54,058 bases of DNA from Actinomycetes bacterium (lineage in GTDB: Bacteria; Actinomycetota; Acidimicrobiia; Acidimicrobiales; SZUA-35). The translations under genes were made by a program, and so were the position numbers. Of this stretch, positions 41,199 to 49,221 are shown one piece after another. The stretch lies in contig JAJRQY010000115.1 of NCBI GenBank assembly GCA_024280015.1, forward strand, positions 1 through 54,058, written 5' to 3'. The first letter of the stretch is position 1. Every line of letters begins with the position of its first letter. The notes below the pieces were generated by a model. The model saw only the letters and a list, made by a program, of their open reading frames with translations, was not told the DNA's origin and ran no database searches.

Positions 41199-42518
41199 CT
41201 ACGCAACAATCCGGAATGCTCTGTCGATCTGGGCAGCCGTTTCATCGTCAACACCGACTGCCGTCGCAAATTGTCGCCACTGGTGAATGGCGTCAAGAAC
41301 TTGATCGATCGCTCCAACCGCCTCGGCATTGGAGAGGTTGGCTTCGGCTCCAAGGCTAAGCAAGTCTGACAGATCGAACTCATCCCGCTTGGCGTTGATA
41401 GTCATCTGATGGGTGCTGGTCCAGGTCCCGACAGGATTGTAGGAATAGGTGATGTCGTAGGCGGGTGACAGCGACCAGGCACCGGTTTGGTCCATCAGGA
41501 AAGCAATATTCTTGGTGTGATCATCTTGGTTTCGAGCAATCACGTTGAAGACGGCACGACGGAACTGCTCCTCCAACTCAAACCGGGTCAAACCCAACCG
41601 TCGCATCACTCCCATGACTTGCTCATAGCTATAGGTGCCAGCCTGATTGAAGTCGAAGTGGGCAATGGCGGCCAGGGACTGCATGTGCATTCGGTTCCCG
41701 TCCGGACGATCAAATCGTTCGGTCATGAAATGCGCCCGGCCTCCTTCTTCCAAAAGTCGACACCGACTCATGCCGATCCCGGCCTCCTTGGCCATGAGCG
41801 AATAAGCGAATTCGATACGACCAAAGTCGCTTGGATCAGCCAGCTCCTTGTCGCGGTTCTCGGAGACTCCGTCGAACTTCAACAACCAATGGGAGAATCC
41901 ATCAGGAAGGTCAAGCTGGCCCGACCGCACTTCGCCCGTTTCCTCATTCCAGCCGATCACGGCCTTGGCCCGAGCTCCACCGGCGGAGGTTCCGACCTGG
42001 ATGATGGCGCTGAGGTCGGCCTCGTTCAGGCTGGCCTCACCCAAAGCCGATTCAGGGCGAAGATGAAGCTGCTCCTTACTGACAAGCGCCAGCGATGCCA
42101 GCTCCACCAATCTGGCGATGTCAAGTTGTCGGCTTGGGGCAGCCGAATCACCAAGCGCAGGCTTGAATTCAAGCGCCCCCATTCCGCGGGATCCAACGTA
42201 GCAGAGCCGTTCAATCGGACTGAACCCCACTGCCGTCCTCCCCTGAGCAGCCAGCCATCGGTCGATCAGGATGTTGCCAAACTTGTCAGGTAAAACGTCA
42301 GCCAACAGCCCAGGCAAACCTAGGTAGGTCTGGCGACTGAGCTCAGGAAAGGAGAAGATCCCTTCTCCTAACGGCATGGTCAAGGGAGCGAGCTGAATAC
42401 CGCTCTTCTGGAAGTTTCTTTCATACTCAAAGGCCGCCAGATCACGCGTTGGGTCCCAGGAAACGGCTCCGATTGTACGGCCCCACATTCGAACCTCGGC
42501 GACCTCTACCGAAGCCAT
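41199..42518 (-). CDS. hipA: HipA-family serine/threonine kinase toxin
   Basis: HipA-like kinase of 439 residues, toxin of a type II toxin-antitoxin pair. Motifs are the P-loop-like GTSAGGARAKAVIG with the regulatory Ser, FMTERFDRP, catalytic NQDDHTKN, and the metal-binding LSPAYDITYS. E. coli HipA phosphorylates glutamyl-tRNA synthetase; the target here is unknown. The start overlaps the antitoxin stop by one base (TGATG), the usual antitoxin-first order. Confidence 0.92.
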   Translation of the reverse strand: MASVEVAEVRMWGRTIGAVSWDPTRDLAAFEYERNFQKSGIQLAPLTMPLGEGIFSFPELSRQTYLGLPGLLADVLPDKFGNILIDRWLAAQGRTAVGFSPIERLCYVGSRGMGALEFKPALGDSAAPSRQLDIARLVELASLALVSKEQLHLRPESALGEASLNEADLSAIIQVGTSAGGARAKAVIGWNEETGEVRSGQLDLPDGFSHWLLKFDGVSENRDKELADPSDFGRIEFAYSLMAKEAGIGMSRCRLLEEGGRAHFMTERFDRPDGNRMHMQSLAAIAHFDFNQAGTYSYEQVMGVMRRLGLTRFELEEQFRRAVFNVIARNQDDHTKNIAFLMDQTGAWSLSPAYDITYSYNPVGTWTSTHQMTINAKRDEFDLSDLLSLGAEANLSNAEAVGAIDQVLDAIHQWRQFATAVGVDDETAAQIDRAFRIVA

Positions 42519-42865
42519 CAGCTCTCACCCCAGGCCCAAGTAGACACCGTGGCTTCGCTGGTACGGCTGTCTCGGCCAGTGGCCCGTTGTCGAGCATTGC
42601 CCCGTTCACGAAGTAACTGCATCGGGCTGATTCCGGGATCCGGGAGAAAGGATTCCAGGTTTTCCAACCGGTCCAAAACCCGCAATACCGCGACCAGCGT
42701 GCTCACGGAGAAGTCCTTTCCCCGTTCGACGTTGGAGATAGTGGCAGTCCGGAGTCCCGCTTGTCTTCCCACCTCGGCTTGGGTCAGGTTCTGGTTCAAT
42801 CGTTCTTGACGCAGGCGCTGACCAATTTCCTGAACAACGCGTTGATCTGACCAGTCATGATTCAT
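42518..42865 (-). CDS. hipB: HipB-like XRE antitoxin
   Basis: Antitoxin of 115 residues with an XRE helix-turn-helix (about 12-65: IGQRLRQERLNQNLTQAEVGRQAGLRTATISNVERG). The C-terminal 35 residues look disordered and basic. ATG 42865 is chosen because AGGAG precedes it by 6 nt. It lies directly upstream of hipA and probably represses its own promoter through the inverted repeat just upstream. Confidence 0.88.
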   Translation of the reverse strand: MNHDWSDQRVVQEIGQRLRQERLNQNLTQAEVGRQAGLRTATISNVERGKDFSVSTLVAVLRVLDRLENLESFLPDPGISPMQLLRERGNARQRATGRDSRTSEATVSTWAWGES

Positions 42866-42898
42866 GACAGCTCCTTGCTGATCCGGAGAACGGTGCAA

Positions 42899-42911
42899 CG
42901 TATATTATACG
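42899..42911 (-). promoter_or_regulatory. Probable HipB operator over the hipBA promoter
   Basis: CGTATA-T-TATACG is a perfect inverted repeat, and read on the minus strand it contains a consensus -10, TATAAT. A degenerate second copy (ACGTCTATTATGA) begins at 42958. Repressor binding would cover the -10 element. Confidence 0.6.
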
Positions 42912-43024
42912 CTATGCCGTGCGTTGTCTAGGACAAATTGCTTTATCAAGCGCTCTAACGTCTATTATGAACCGCCCATGATAGTGAGCCATTGCACCTT
43001 CCCTTGAGACTCCAGCTCCGTTTC

Positions 43025-44239
43025 TTAGCTCAGATCGGGCGGATCATCCAGGTGGACAACCAGCCTTGGCACCGCCGCCACCACCAGACCAATGAGTAGC
43101 ACAAGCGCACCGGCCGTAGTCACAACAGCACGAGGTCCAATCACGTCAGACAACCTGGTCTGAATCAGGGCACCAGTGGGGTAGGACCCAGTGAAGGTCA
43201 TGATCCGAGTCGCCATCACCCGGCCGCGTATCCGATCGGCCACAATCGATTGAGTTGCCGTATTGCTGGTTGCCACCAACGTCAAGAAGGCCATGCCTGC
43301 GGCCAGCAACCCAAAGGCCCCCTGAATTGGTGATTTGGAACTGCCAAAGATGATCACCGCCACCCCATAGAGCGGCAAGGACACACGGGTAACGCTTGCC
43401 CGCGACAGGTCACCAAAGACTCCGGAAACAATGGGAACAGCCAGGATCGAACCGGTGCCAAGCAAGGCGGTCAGCACACCAAGAGCCCAGGGTTCGAGCT
43501 CGTAAACCTGCTTGGCGAAAACTACAACGAAGCTGACAATGGGGTAACCAAGAAAGGCAACCACGGAGGCAATGCCAATGGCCGCCATGATCCCGGGCTG
43601 GCCGCGGACATAGTGGATGGACTCAACAAATCCCTTAATGATCGGGTGGCGTTGCCGCGTCGTTGTCGTTGTCGTCGCCTTGATAAAGAACAAGGCAAGC
43701 AAAACTGCGCCGAAACTGAGGGCATTGATGCCAAACGCCGCACCGGGTCCAACAACAGCAATGAGCGCACCACCAACCGCGGGGCCGAGGGCTCGTGAAA
43801 CATTGAATTGCAGGCTGTTGAGGGAGATGGCCGAGGCCAGATCCTCGTTCGGCACAAGGGTCGGGATGAACGACTGCCAGGTCGGAAGGGTGAATCCCCC
43901 GATCACCCCGCTCAGCGCTGCTAGGGCCACGATGGCGCCCGGATCTCGAACCCCACTTCGGTAGGCGAAGTACAGCAGCCCAGCAGCAAGGGCGGCAGCG
44001 GTCTGGCCGACCATGAGCACAACTCGCCGATCAAACCGATCAGCAAAGTTGCCGGCAATGGGACCCAAAATCATGACAGGAAAGAGGGTGGCGAAAGCAG
44101 CTAGTCCAACCCATGACGCCTCGTTGGTGATCTCCAACAAGACGTAGGGGATGGTGAGGTTCTGAAGCCAGGTCCCCGAGTTGGAAACGAGGGCACCAAA
44201 CCAGAATCGTTTGAAGCTCTGGTGCTTGAAGGCACGCAT
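43025..44239 (-). CDS. MFS transporter (EntS/MFS_3 type)
   Basis: Transporter of 404 residues with about 12 membrane helices. N-terminal FKHQSFKRFWFGALVSNSGTWLQNLTIPYVL and the loop NFADRFDRRVVLMVGQ are typical of the MFS_3/EntS exporter family. Substrate unknown; relatives export siderophores or drugs. An AGGAGG lies about 50 nt upstream with no in-frame start codon beside it, so the ATG is accepted without a good ribosome site. It is downstream of the haloalkane dehalogenase gene, 52 bp away, same strand. Confidence 0.85.
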   Translation of the reverse strand: MRAFKHQSFKRFWFGALVSNSGTWLQNLTIPYVLLEITNEASWVGLAAFATLFPVMILGPIAGNFADRFDRRVVLMVGQTAAALAAGLLYFAYRSGVRDPGAIVALAALSGVIGGFTLPTWQSFIPTLVPNEDLASAISLNSLQFNVSRALGPAVGGALIAVVGPGAAFGINALSFGAVLLALFFIKATTTTTTRQRHPIIKGFVESIHYVRGQPGIMAAIGIASVVAFLGYPIVSFVVVFAKQVYELEPWALGVLTALLGTGSILAVPIVSGVFGDLSRASVTRVSLPLYGVAVIIFGSSKSPIQGAFGLLAAGMAFLTLVATSNTATQSIVADRIRGRVMATRIMTFTGSYPTGALIQTRLSDVIGPRAVVTTAGALVLLIGLVVAAVPRLVVHLDDPPDLS

Positions 44240-44290
44240 CCCATGGGCAAGACCTGACTGAGAGGCGCTGTCGTTCCTCCTGAGGTGTTG

Positions 44291-45187
44291 TCAGCTTTCA
44301 TTCAACCATCGGGCAATGGCCTCGCCAATTTCGTGGGGACTGTCTTCCTGGATGAAGTGGCTGCCACTGACTGTTACCTCGGTTTGATTGGCCCAGGTCC
44401 GGCAGAATTCGCGCTGTTGGCCAGTCAAGATCGAGCCCGGGTCGGCGTTGATGAAGAGCTTGGCTACATCGCTGGTTGGGAGCCAATCGGCATAACTGCG
44501 CACAATCTCGGTCACATCGGCTGGCTGGCCCTCGATGGGGATCTCTCGGGGCCAGGTCAAGGTCGGGCGTCGGTCGTCTCGATTCAGGAATGGGCGACGA
44601 TATTCGTTGTGCTCAGTGTCACTCAACCCTCGAAGCACCGAAGCGGGAAGGATCGCTTCGACGAACAAGTTCTTGTCCATCACCATTGATTCGCCAGCAT
44701 CAGAGCGCATGGCCTTGAAGATATCGGTGGCGGCTTCGGGCCAATCCTCCCAGGTCATTGGTTGCACGATGGACTCCATATAGACAATCCCAGCAACTCG
44801 ATCCTGGTGGCGATGTGCCCAATCGAATCCGAGGGCAGAACCCCAATCATGGACCACCAGTGTCACCGAGTCGCCCAGGTCCAGCTGGTCGAGAAACGCG
44901 TCAAGGTACTCACGATGGTGAACAAATCGATAGGAGTCTGGCCCAGTGTCATCCAGCTTGTCCGAATCACCCTGCCCGATCAGATCGGGGGCGACACAGC
45001 GGTGGGTCTCGCTTAGGTGAGGGATGATGTTTCGCCAGAGGTAGGACGAGGTTGGGTTGCCGTGGAGGAACACAATCGGGTCCCCCTCCCCCACCTCGTG
45101 GTAGGCCATCTGCTTTCCAAGCACCGTGGCGTGGGCCTTTGCCAGGGGTGTGGTGCTAATGAAGTCGCTTGTCGGGTCAGGTTCCAT
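44291..45187 (-). CDS. Haloalkane dehalogenase (LinB/DhaA type)
   Basis: Alpha/beta hydrolase of 298 residues with a complete haloalkane dehalogenase active site: nucleophile Asp114 and halide-binding Trp115 (VVHDWGSALGF), halide-stabilising Asn44 (LHGNPTSSYLWR), acid Glu138 (YMESI) and base His277 (SGSHFIQEDSP). Spacing is six residues shifted from LinB for the first four, which marks subfamily II. It would hydrolyse a carbon-halogen bond to an alcohol; the natural substrate is unknown, though marine organohalides are plausible. Confidence 0.92.
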   Translation of the reverse strand: MEPDPTSDFISTTPLAKAHATVLGKQMAYHEVGEGDPIVFLHGNPTSSYLWRNIIPHLSETHRCVAPDLIGQGDSDKLDDTGPDSYRFVHHREYLDAFLDQLDLGDSVTLVVHDWGSALGFDWAHRHQDRVAGIVYMESIVQPMTWEDWPEAATDIFKAMRSDAGESMVMDKNLFVEAILPASVLRGLSDTEHNEYRRPFLNRDDRRPTLTWPREIPIEGQPADVTEIVRSYADWLPTSDVAKLFINADPGSILTGQQREFCRTWANQTEVTVSGSHFIQEDSPHEIGEAIARWLNES

Positions 45188-45268
45188 CCTTCTGGCTTAC
45201 TGGTCATCTGTCCCCAAAGTCAAAAGCTGACAGATCTGACCGGCTTGTCCCCACCCGACCCCAAACCC

Positions 45269-45318
45269 GACCTGGCACCGGAAGAGCGTGCTATACCGAG
45301 CCGAATCGGTGCCAGGTC
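45269..45318. repeat. Perfect 12-bp inverted repeat with 26-nt loop
   Basis: GACCTGGCACCG (45269-45280) and CGGTGCCAGGTC (45307-45318) are exact complements. TCCCCAAAG near 45210 and AATTGGGGA near 45323 could extend the fold. It lies in the 227-bp divergent gap between the dehalogenase and CBS genes. It may be a REP-like element, a structured leader or a regulatory site; nothing else is seen in the gap. Confidence 0.6.
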
Positions 45319-45414
45319 CCAAATTGGGGAATGGTCCTACTGCCCTGGGTGAACGAGGCGGTCAGCTGGACAATGAATGGACTAGCCACTAGCCATCTCT
45401 GAAAGGTATTGCCG

Positions 45415-45834
45415 ATGAAGAACCGACCAAAGATCTCCGACATCATGACCGCTGACCCTGACTGGGTACACACAGCACAGCCAATCTCTGAGGTCTATGA
45501 CATGTTCAAGGAGAACACGTATCACCATGTTCCGGTTCTTGATGGGCGTAAGCCCGTTGGCATGATCTCCGCTACCGACATCCTGAGTCTGGTCTATGAC
45601 ATCGAGGGCAGCGATGACCGGATGCTGCGAACCTTCCTCGACATCCAGTTCAATATCGAAGATGCCATGTCCACCGAACTAGTCACCGTCAGCAGCGACG
45701 CCAAAGTCCGTGAAGTTGCCGATGCCATGTCGTCGGGGTCCATTCACTCAGTCCTCGTGGTTGATAGCGAAGGCGATATGGAGGGCATCGTGACCAGTAC
45801 CGACCTCATCCGCCTGCTGGGCGAACTGTTGTAG
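45415..45834 (+). CDS. Tandem CBS-domain protein
   Basis: Protein of 139 residues made of two CBS domains (about 8-60 and 78-138), each with the ISEVYDMFKENTYHHVPVLD and VREVADAMSSGSIHSVLVVD type signature followed by G-M-I/V-S/T-x-T-D-I/L. Such stand-alone pairs bind adenosine nucleotides and regulate partners. ATG at 45415 preceded by AAAGG at 8 nt. No partner is identifiable. Confidence 0.9.
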   Translation: MKNRPKISDIMTADPDWVHTAQPISEVYDMFKENTYHHVPVLDGRKPVGMISATDILSLVYDIEGSDDRMLRTFLDIQFNIEDAMSTELVTVSSDAKVREVADAMSSGSIHSVLVVDSEGDMEGIVTSTDLIRLLGELL

Positions 45835-45843
45835 CGGGCTAAC

Positions 45844-45873
45844 TCGTGGGCATCAATACTGATGACCCCACGA
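45844..45873. terminator. Hairpin terminator between convergent genes
   Basis: TCGTGGG-CATCA, loop ATAC, then TGATG-AC-CCCACGA forms a 12-bp stem with a 2-nt bulge, 10 bp after the CBS stop and 27 bp before the end of the convergent PASTA gene. No T tract, as is common in actinobacteria. Confidence 0.6.
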
Positions 45874-45899
45874 ACCGACGGTCGCCTACTGCCAGTCAC

Positions 45900-46589
45900 C
45901 TACTGGTCCTCGACCTCGTCGTCTTTGAGTGAATAGAGGGTGATCTCGGTGTCTTTGTCGACGATGAGACCGGGTTCAGGATGCTGTCCAACCACGATCC
46001 AATTGCGGTCCCACAACAGCCGACGTCCCTCGCCAGACGCGTCTTCTTCCGACAAGTTCCGAAGCCCAGCGAACTGCATGGTGTCTTGGGCCAGTTGATG
46101 GTCAAGGCCCATCACATTTGGAATCTCGATCCCATCAACTGGTGGTGGTTCAGTCGTTGTCGTCGATGCCTCGGCTGTGGTTGTCGGCGCCTCGGTGGTT
46201 GTGGTGGATTGCTCCGGTGCCGTGGTATTGGAAGCCCCTGGGCTAACGCCGGCGTCATCGACGCCTTCGGAATCTTCCGAGCCCTCATCTCCATCCCGGC
46301 CAGCAGAAGCACTCGCTCCCTCGGGCGACAAAACAGATGCCGCAGTCAGGGCAATCTCAGCCATCCCCTCACTCACACCGCATCGATCGCCAAGTGCGTC
46401 AGCCTCGATGTCGGGTCGGACAATGGGCATGGCTTTGAGGCATTCTTCATTACTGGCAAATCCTGAGTAGTCCTCGGCCGAGCCGCTGCATGCGGCTAGC
46501 AGCAACACCAGACCAAGAACAATTGCCATCGACCGGCGCTGGCCTCCACCCGTCACCGGGAAGGCACCGTCTAAAGACAGACCGCTCAT
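45900..46589 (-). CDS. PASTA-domain lipoprotein
   Basis: Predicted lipoprotein of 229 residues. A signal (MAIVLGLVLLLAAC) with lipobox LAA-Cys is followed by a small Cys-containing segment, a long acidic, Ser/Thr-rich linker with TTTTEAPTTT repeats, and a single C-terminal PASTA domain (about 150-222: EIPNVMGLDHQLAQDTMQFAG ... VVGQHPEPG). PASTA domains bind peptidoglycan fragments or beta-lactams and usually sit on Ser/Thr kinases or PBPs; here there is no kinase. Start at ATG 46589 is uncertain, with an internal ATG nearer the signal. Confidence 0.75.
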   Translation of the reverse strand: MSGLSLDGAFPVTGGGQRRSMAIVLGLVLLLAACSGSAEDYSGFASNEECLKAMPIVRPDIEADALGDRCGVSEGMAEIALTAASVLSPEGASASAGRDGDEGSEDSEGVDDAGVSPGASNTTAPEQSTTTTEAPTTTAEASTTTTEPPPVDGIEIPNVMGLDHQLAQDTMQFAGLRNLSEEDASGEGRRLLWDRNWIVVGQHPEPGLIVDKDTEITLYSLKDDEVEDQ

Positions 46590-46720
46590 GAAAGGCAGAC
46601 CCCTCTCGAAACGAGACCGGTCACGACAGACCAACCAGGTCCAAGACAACGGACAGGCCACGGGCAGGAAGCGGGTAAAGAGTTCGGTCGACGGCAGGCA
46701 AGATCAAACAAGTTACCCCG

Positions 46721-46734
46721 AGTGCGGCCGCACT
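46721..46734. repeat. Perfect 14-bp GC-rich palindrome
   Basis: AGTGCGGCCGCACT reads the same on both strands and ends on the stop of the phytanoyl-CoA dioxygenase-like gene. With no loop it is more likely a protein site or chance than a terminator. Confidence 0.5.
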
Positions 46735-47698
46735 AGTGGCTCAAGATCGATGACGACGTGGTGATGAGAGGGAAACGGTCATCACCTTGCAGCGAGCCAC
46801 CAACGACGAGGCCCAGTTGCTCAAAGGGCGGCGAGGCTTCCCACGGTCGCTGAGCGAAGGTGGCGTCGTCGCCTAGCCAGCGCAGGCTGACCGCTCGGCG
46901 ACGAGAGGCGAGCTTGTTTCCGGGGGCATCATGCAAGGTCCGAAAGTGAAAGGCCACGATGTCGCCGGGTTCGACATCCCAGGTGAGAACCTGGTGCTGG
47001 TCAAGCTCAGCATCCAGATCGGGTACGAGTTCGAAAGCTCTCCCGCCACCTGTATCGCCGTCACCGTCAGCATCAAGACGGCCAGCATCAGAACCGCCAG
47101 CATCAATACTGGCTTCGACGTAGGGCACATGGTCGGCAAAACGTCGAGGCACGAACCACCGCCCCCAACGATGCGAGCCCGCGATGAAGCGAAGACCACT
47201 GCCCTTGGGAACCGGGTCGAGGGCAATCCAGAAACTGATGTTCTGGTCACCGTCTACGCAGTAGTAGGGCTGATCGTGATGCCATGGCGTCCGACTGGTG
47301 GTCCCCGGTTCTTTGACCAGCACATGCTCGTGGAAGAGCCGGACCTCGGATGATTCCATGAGCTGGCCTGCGAGTTCTGCCAGGCCGCTTTCGAAGATCA
47401 CTGATTGATACTCCGGGACCTTGGGCCAGGTCACATAGTCACTCCAGAACCCCACAACTCTGCTGGAGCTGTCGGGCTCATCGTCGGGTACTTCGGCACT
47501 AAACCCGTGGGCCCACTTGCTGGGATTCTGCTGGTTGTATTCGACTCCGAGGGCCAGTAGTTCCAGCCACTCAGGACTGATACGCCCCGGCAAATGGATT
47601 GCCCCATCACGAGTAAAGCGTTCGATCTCGGACCGATTAACGCCGTTGTCTATCTGGATGCTGTCGGGTCCGGAAACACTGGGTTGGGTCGCCACCAT
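46733..47698 (-). CDS. Phytanoyl-CoA dioxygenase (PhyH) family protein
   Basis: Fe(II)/2-oxoglutarate dioxygenase of 321 residues, PhyH family. The metal ligands are His140 and Asp142 in WHHDQPYY and a distal His in FRTLHDAPGN; GLRFIAGSHRWG is the family core. ATG 47698 is used; an upstream in-frame ATG would run into the glyoxalase gene. Residues about 225-245 are an Asp/Gly/Ala-rich insert made by a 15-bp tandem repeat. Last gene of the LLM-VOC-PhyH operon; substrate unknown. Confidence 0.85.
   Translation of the reverse strand: MVATQPSVSGPDSIQIDNGVNRSEIERFTRDGAIHLPGRISPEWLELLALGVEYNQQNPSKWAHGFSAEVPDDEPDSSSRVVGFWSDYVTWPKVPEYQSVIFESGLAELAGQLMESSEVRLFHEHVLVKEPGTTSRTPWHHDQPYYCVDGDQNISFWIALDPVPKGSGLRFIAGSHRWGRWFVPRRFADHVPYVEASIDAGGSDAGRLDADGDGDTGGGRAFELVPDLDAELDQHQVLTWDVEPGDIVAFHFRTLHDAPGNKLASRRRAVSLRWLGDDATFAQRPWEASPPFEQLGLVVGGSLQGDDRFPLITTSSSILSH
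47065..47109. repeat. In-frame 15-bp tandem repeat within the PhyH gene
   Basis: Three 15-bp units (CGTCAGCATCAAGAC, GGCCAGCATCAGAAC, CGCCAGCATCAATAC) encode a repeated x-D-A-G/D-G/R pattern in a surface loop of the dioxygenase. Copy change would keep the frame. Confidence 0.75.
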
Positions 47699-47735
47699 GG
47701 GTAAACAATAGCGCTGCGCACCACGTACCTGTGCG

Positions 47736-48110
47736 TCACTTGCCCGCGAGCACGACCGTGTAACCCTCGGGCCCGAGCAGCCAGATCTCTCGATGGTGGG
47801 CCAGTGGATTGTCCAGCGGACCATCCAGAACTGTTATCTCATGCGTCTCGACTCGCTCGACCACATCATCAAAGTCGTCGACCCCGAACCAGAGAAGTAC
47901 TCCGTTTCCTCGACTGGAGTCATCGACATTGCCAAGGTGCGGATGCTCGTGCATATCCCATTCATGCAGCTGCAACACGACGGTGTCGCCGTCCATCAGC
48001 ATCTCGTACTCGCTGCCGCCATGGCCTGATGTCATTCCAACCACGTCTTGGAACCAGCGCGAGCCAGCCTCAACATCATTGAGAACGAGCATCGGCTGCG
48101 AGCGGATCAT
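47736..48110 (-). CDS. VOC-family (glyoxalase-like) protein
   Basis: Protein of 124 residues with a single glyoxalase/VOC fold: N-terminal PMLVLNDVEAGSRWFQDVVGM, a central VVLQLHEWD strand with a candidate His ligand, and C-terminal HREIWLLGPEGYTVVLAG. VOC proteins bind a metal and act as isomerases, dioxygenases or antibiotic binders. It is 37 bp upstream of the PhyH gene and 23 bp downstream of the LLM gene in one operon. Specific reaction unknown. Confidence 0.82.
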   Translation of the reverse strand: MIRSQPMLVLNDVEAGSRWFQDVVGMTSGHGGSEYEMLMDGDTVVLQLHEWDMHEHPHLGNVDDSSRGNGVLLWFGVDDFDDVVERVETHEITVLDGPLDNPLAHHREIWLLGPEGYTVVLAGK

Positions 48111-48133
48111 GGGGCCGACCCTAGTACACGCGT

Positions 48134-49114
48134 CTAGAACACGACCTTGGATGCTGTCTCACCCAATAGCTGGACCCGTCCTTCCACATGACCATTTGCC
48201 GGAAGATGAATCGTGAACCCGTCGACACCTCTGGCCAGATCAGATTCGAGCTGCTCACCAACGGTGTCGGGGTCACCAAAGATGAAGATTCCCATCATCG
48301 CCTGGCGATCTTCCTCGCTCATTGAGTCCAGCGATGCGCCGCGTGTGACTAGGAACGCATCGAGGTCACCGATTGCTTCTTCCATGGTTGGGGCAATCAG
48401 TACCGTTCGCTGCCACGAGACGGTGATCTCGCTCCGATCTCGGCCCAGTCGCTCACAATGTGCTTCCAGCGCATCGAGCTTACGTTGCACGTCTTGCGGA
48501 GCGATTCCGGTGAGGTTCGATTCGTCGGCGTACTGGGCGACCATTCGCAGAGTTTTCTTCTCACCGCCACCACCAATCATGATAGGAATCTTGCTGAGTG
48601 GGGCTGGTTGATTGATGGCATCGGTGACGGTGTAGTGCTTGCCATCCAGGGACGGCTGTTCACCAGCGAGCATGCCCTTGATGATCTGGAGCGATTCCTC
48701 CATCTTCTCGAACCGGTCAGTGAAGGTGCCAAACTCGATGCCGAACGCATTGTGTTCGAGTTCGAACCATCCTGCTCCCATGCCGAGCTGGGCGCGCCCA
48801 CCGGAGACAATGTCCAATGCGGTGACTGTCTTGGCCAGAATCGCCGGATTGCGATAGGTGTTGCCCGTGACCAAGGCGCCGAGTCGAACCTTCGAGGTGT
48901 GTTGGGACAGAGCAGACAAGAGGGTGTAGCACTCGATCATGGCGTTCTCGGGGGGACCAAGCTGGGGCAGCTGGTAGAAGTGATCCATCACCATCACCGT
49001 GTCAAAGCCCGACGCCTCGGCCTCCTTGGCTTGGCGAACAACGATGTCAAAAATGTCGGCCGGTTCGGTGTTGGGGTAGGTGAAGTTGGGCATCTGGTAG
49101 CCAAGACGAGTCAT
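48134..49114 (-). CDS. LLM-class F420-dependent oxidoreductase
   Basis: Luciferase-like monooxygenase-fold protein of 326 residues of the F420-dependent group. RLGYQMPNF at the start, GFDTVMVMDHFYQLP, VRLGALVTGNTYRNPAILAKTVTALDIVSGGRAQLGMGAGW and IPIMIGGGGEKKTLRMVAQYAD are characteristic. The promoter TTGACA (49145-49150) - 17 bp - TTCAAT (49122-49127) places transcription start about at the ATG 49114, so it is probably leaderless. A TetR gene is divergent and a palindrome lies between. First gene of an operon with VOC and PhyH; substrate unknown. Confidence 0.9.
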   Translation of the reverse strand: MTRLGYQMPNFTYPNTEPADIFDIVVRQAKEAEASGFDTVMVMDHFYQLPQLGPPENAMIECYTLLSALSQHTSKVRLGALVTGNTYRNPAILAKTVTALDIVSGGRAQLGMGAGWFELEHNAFGIEFGTFTDRFEKMEESLQIIKGMLAGEQPSLDGKHYTVTDAINQPAPLSKIPIMIGGGGEKKTLRMVAQYADESNLTGIAPQDVQRKLDALEAHCERLGRDRSEITVSWQRTVLIAPTMEEAIGDLDAFLVTRGASLDSMSEEDRQAMMGIFIFGDPDTVGEQLESDLARGVDGFTIHLPANGHVEGRVQLLGETASKVVF

Positions 49115-49122
49115 GACTGCGA

Positions 49123-49139
49123 TTGAAACACTGTTACAA
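49123..49139. promoter_or_regulatory. TetR-type operator in the LLM promoter spacer
   Basis: TTGAAACACTGTTACAA is a 17-bp near-palindrome (7 of 8 base pairs match around a central C). It lies between -35 and -10 of the minus-strand LLM promoter and in front of the divergent tetR gene, the usual place for autoregulation. Confidence 0.6.
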
Positions 49140-49221
49140 TCCTTTGTCAAGTCACCGTGTCACTCCTACGCCCAATGGAACCATTGGCAAAAGGCTCGAC
49201 CACCTGCCAGGCTTGGAGTCA

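Noticed and set aside
46721-46740. GCGGCCGCACTAGT resembling NotI/SpeI cloning sites
   Set aside because: It is continuous with a gene stop and native-looking flanks on both sides; chance is more likely than vector sequence.
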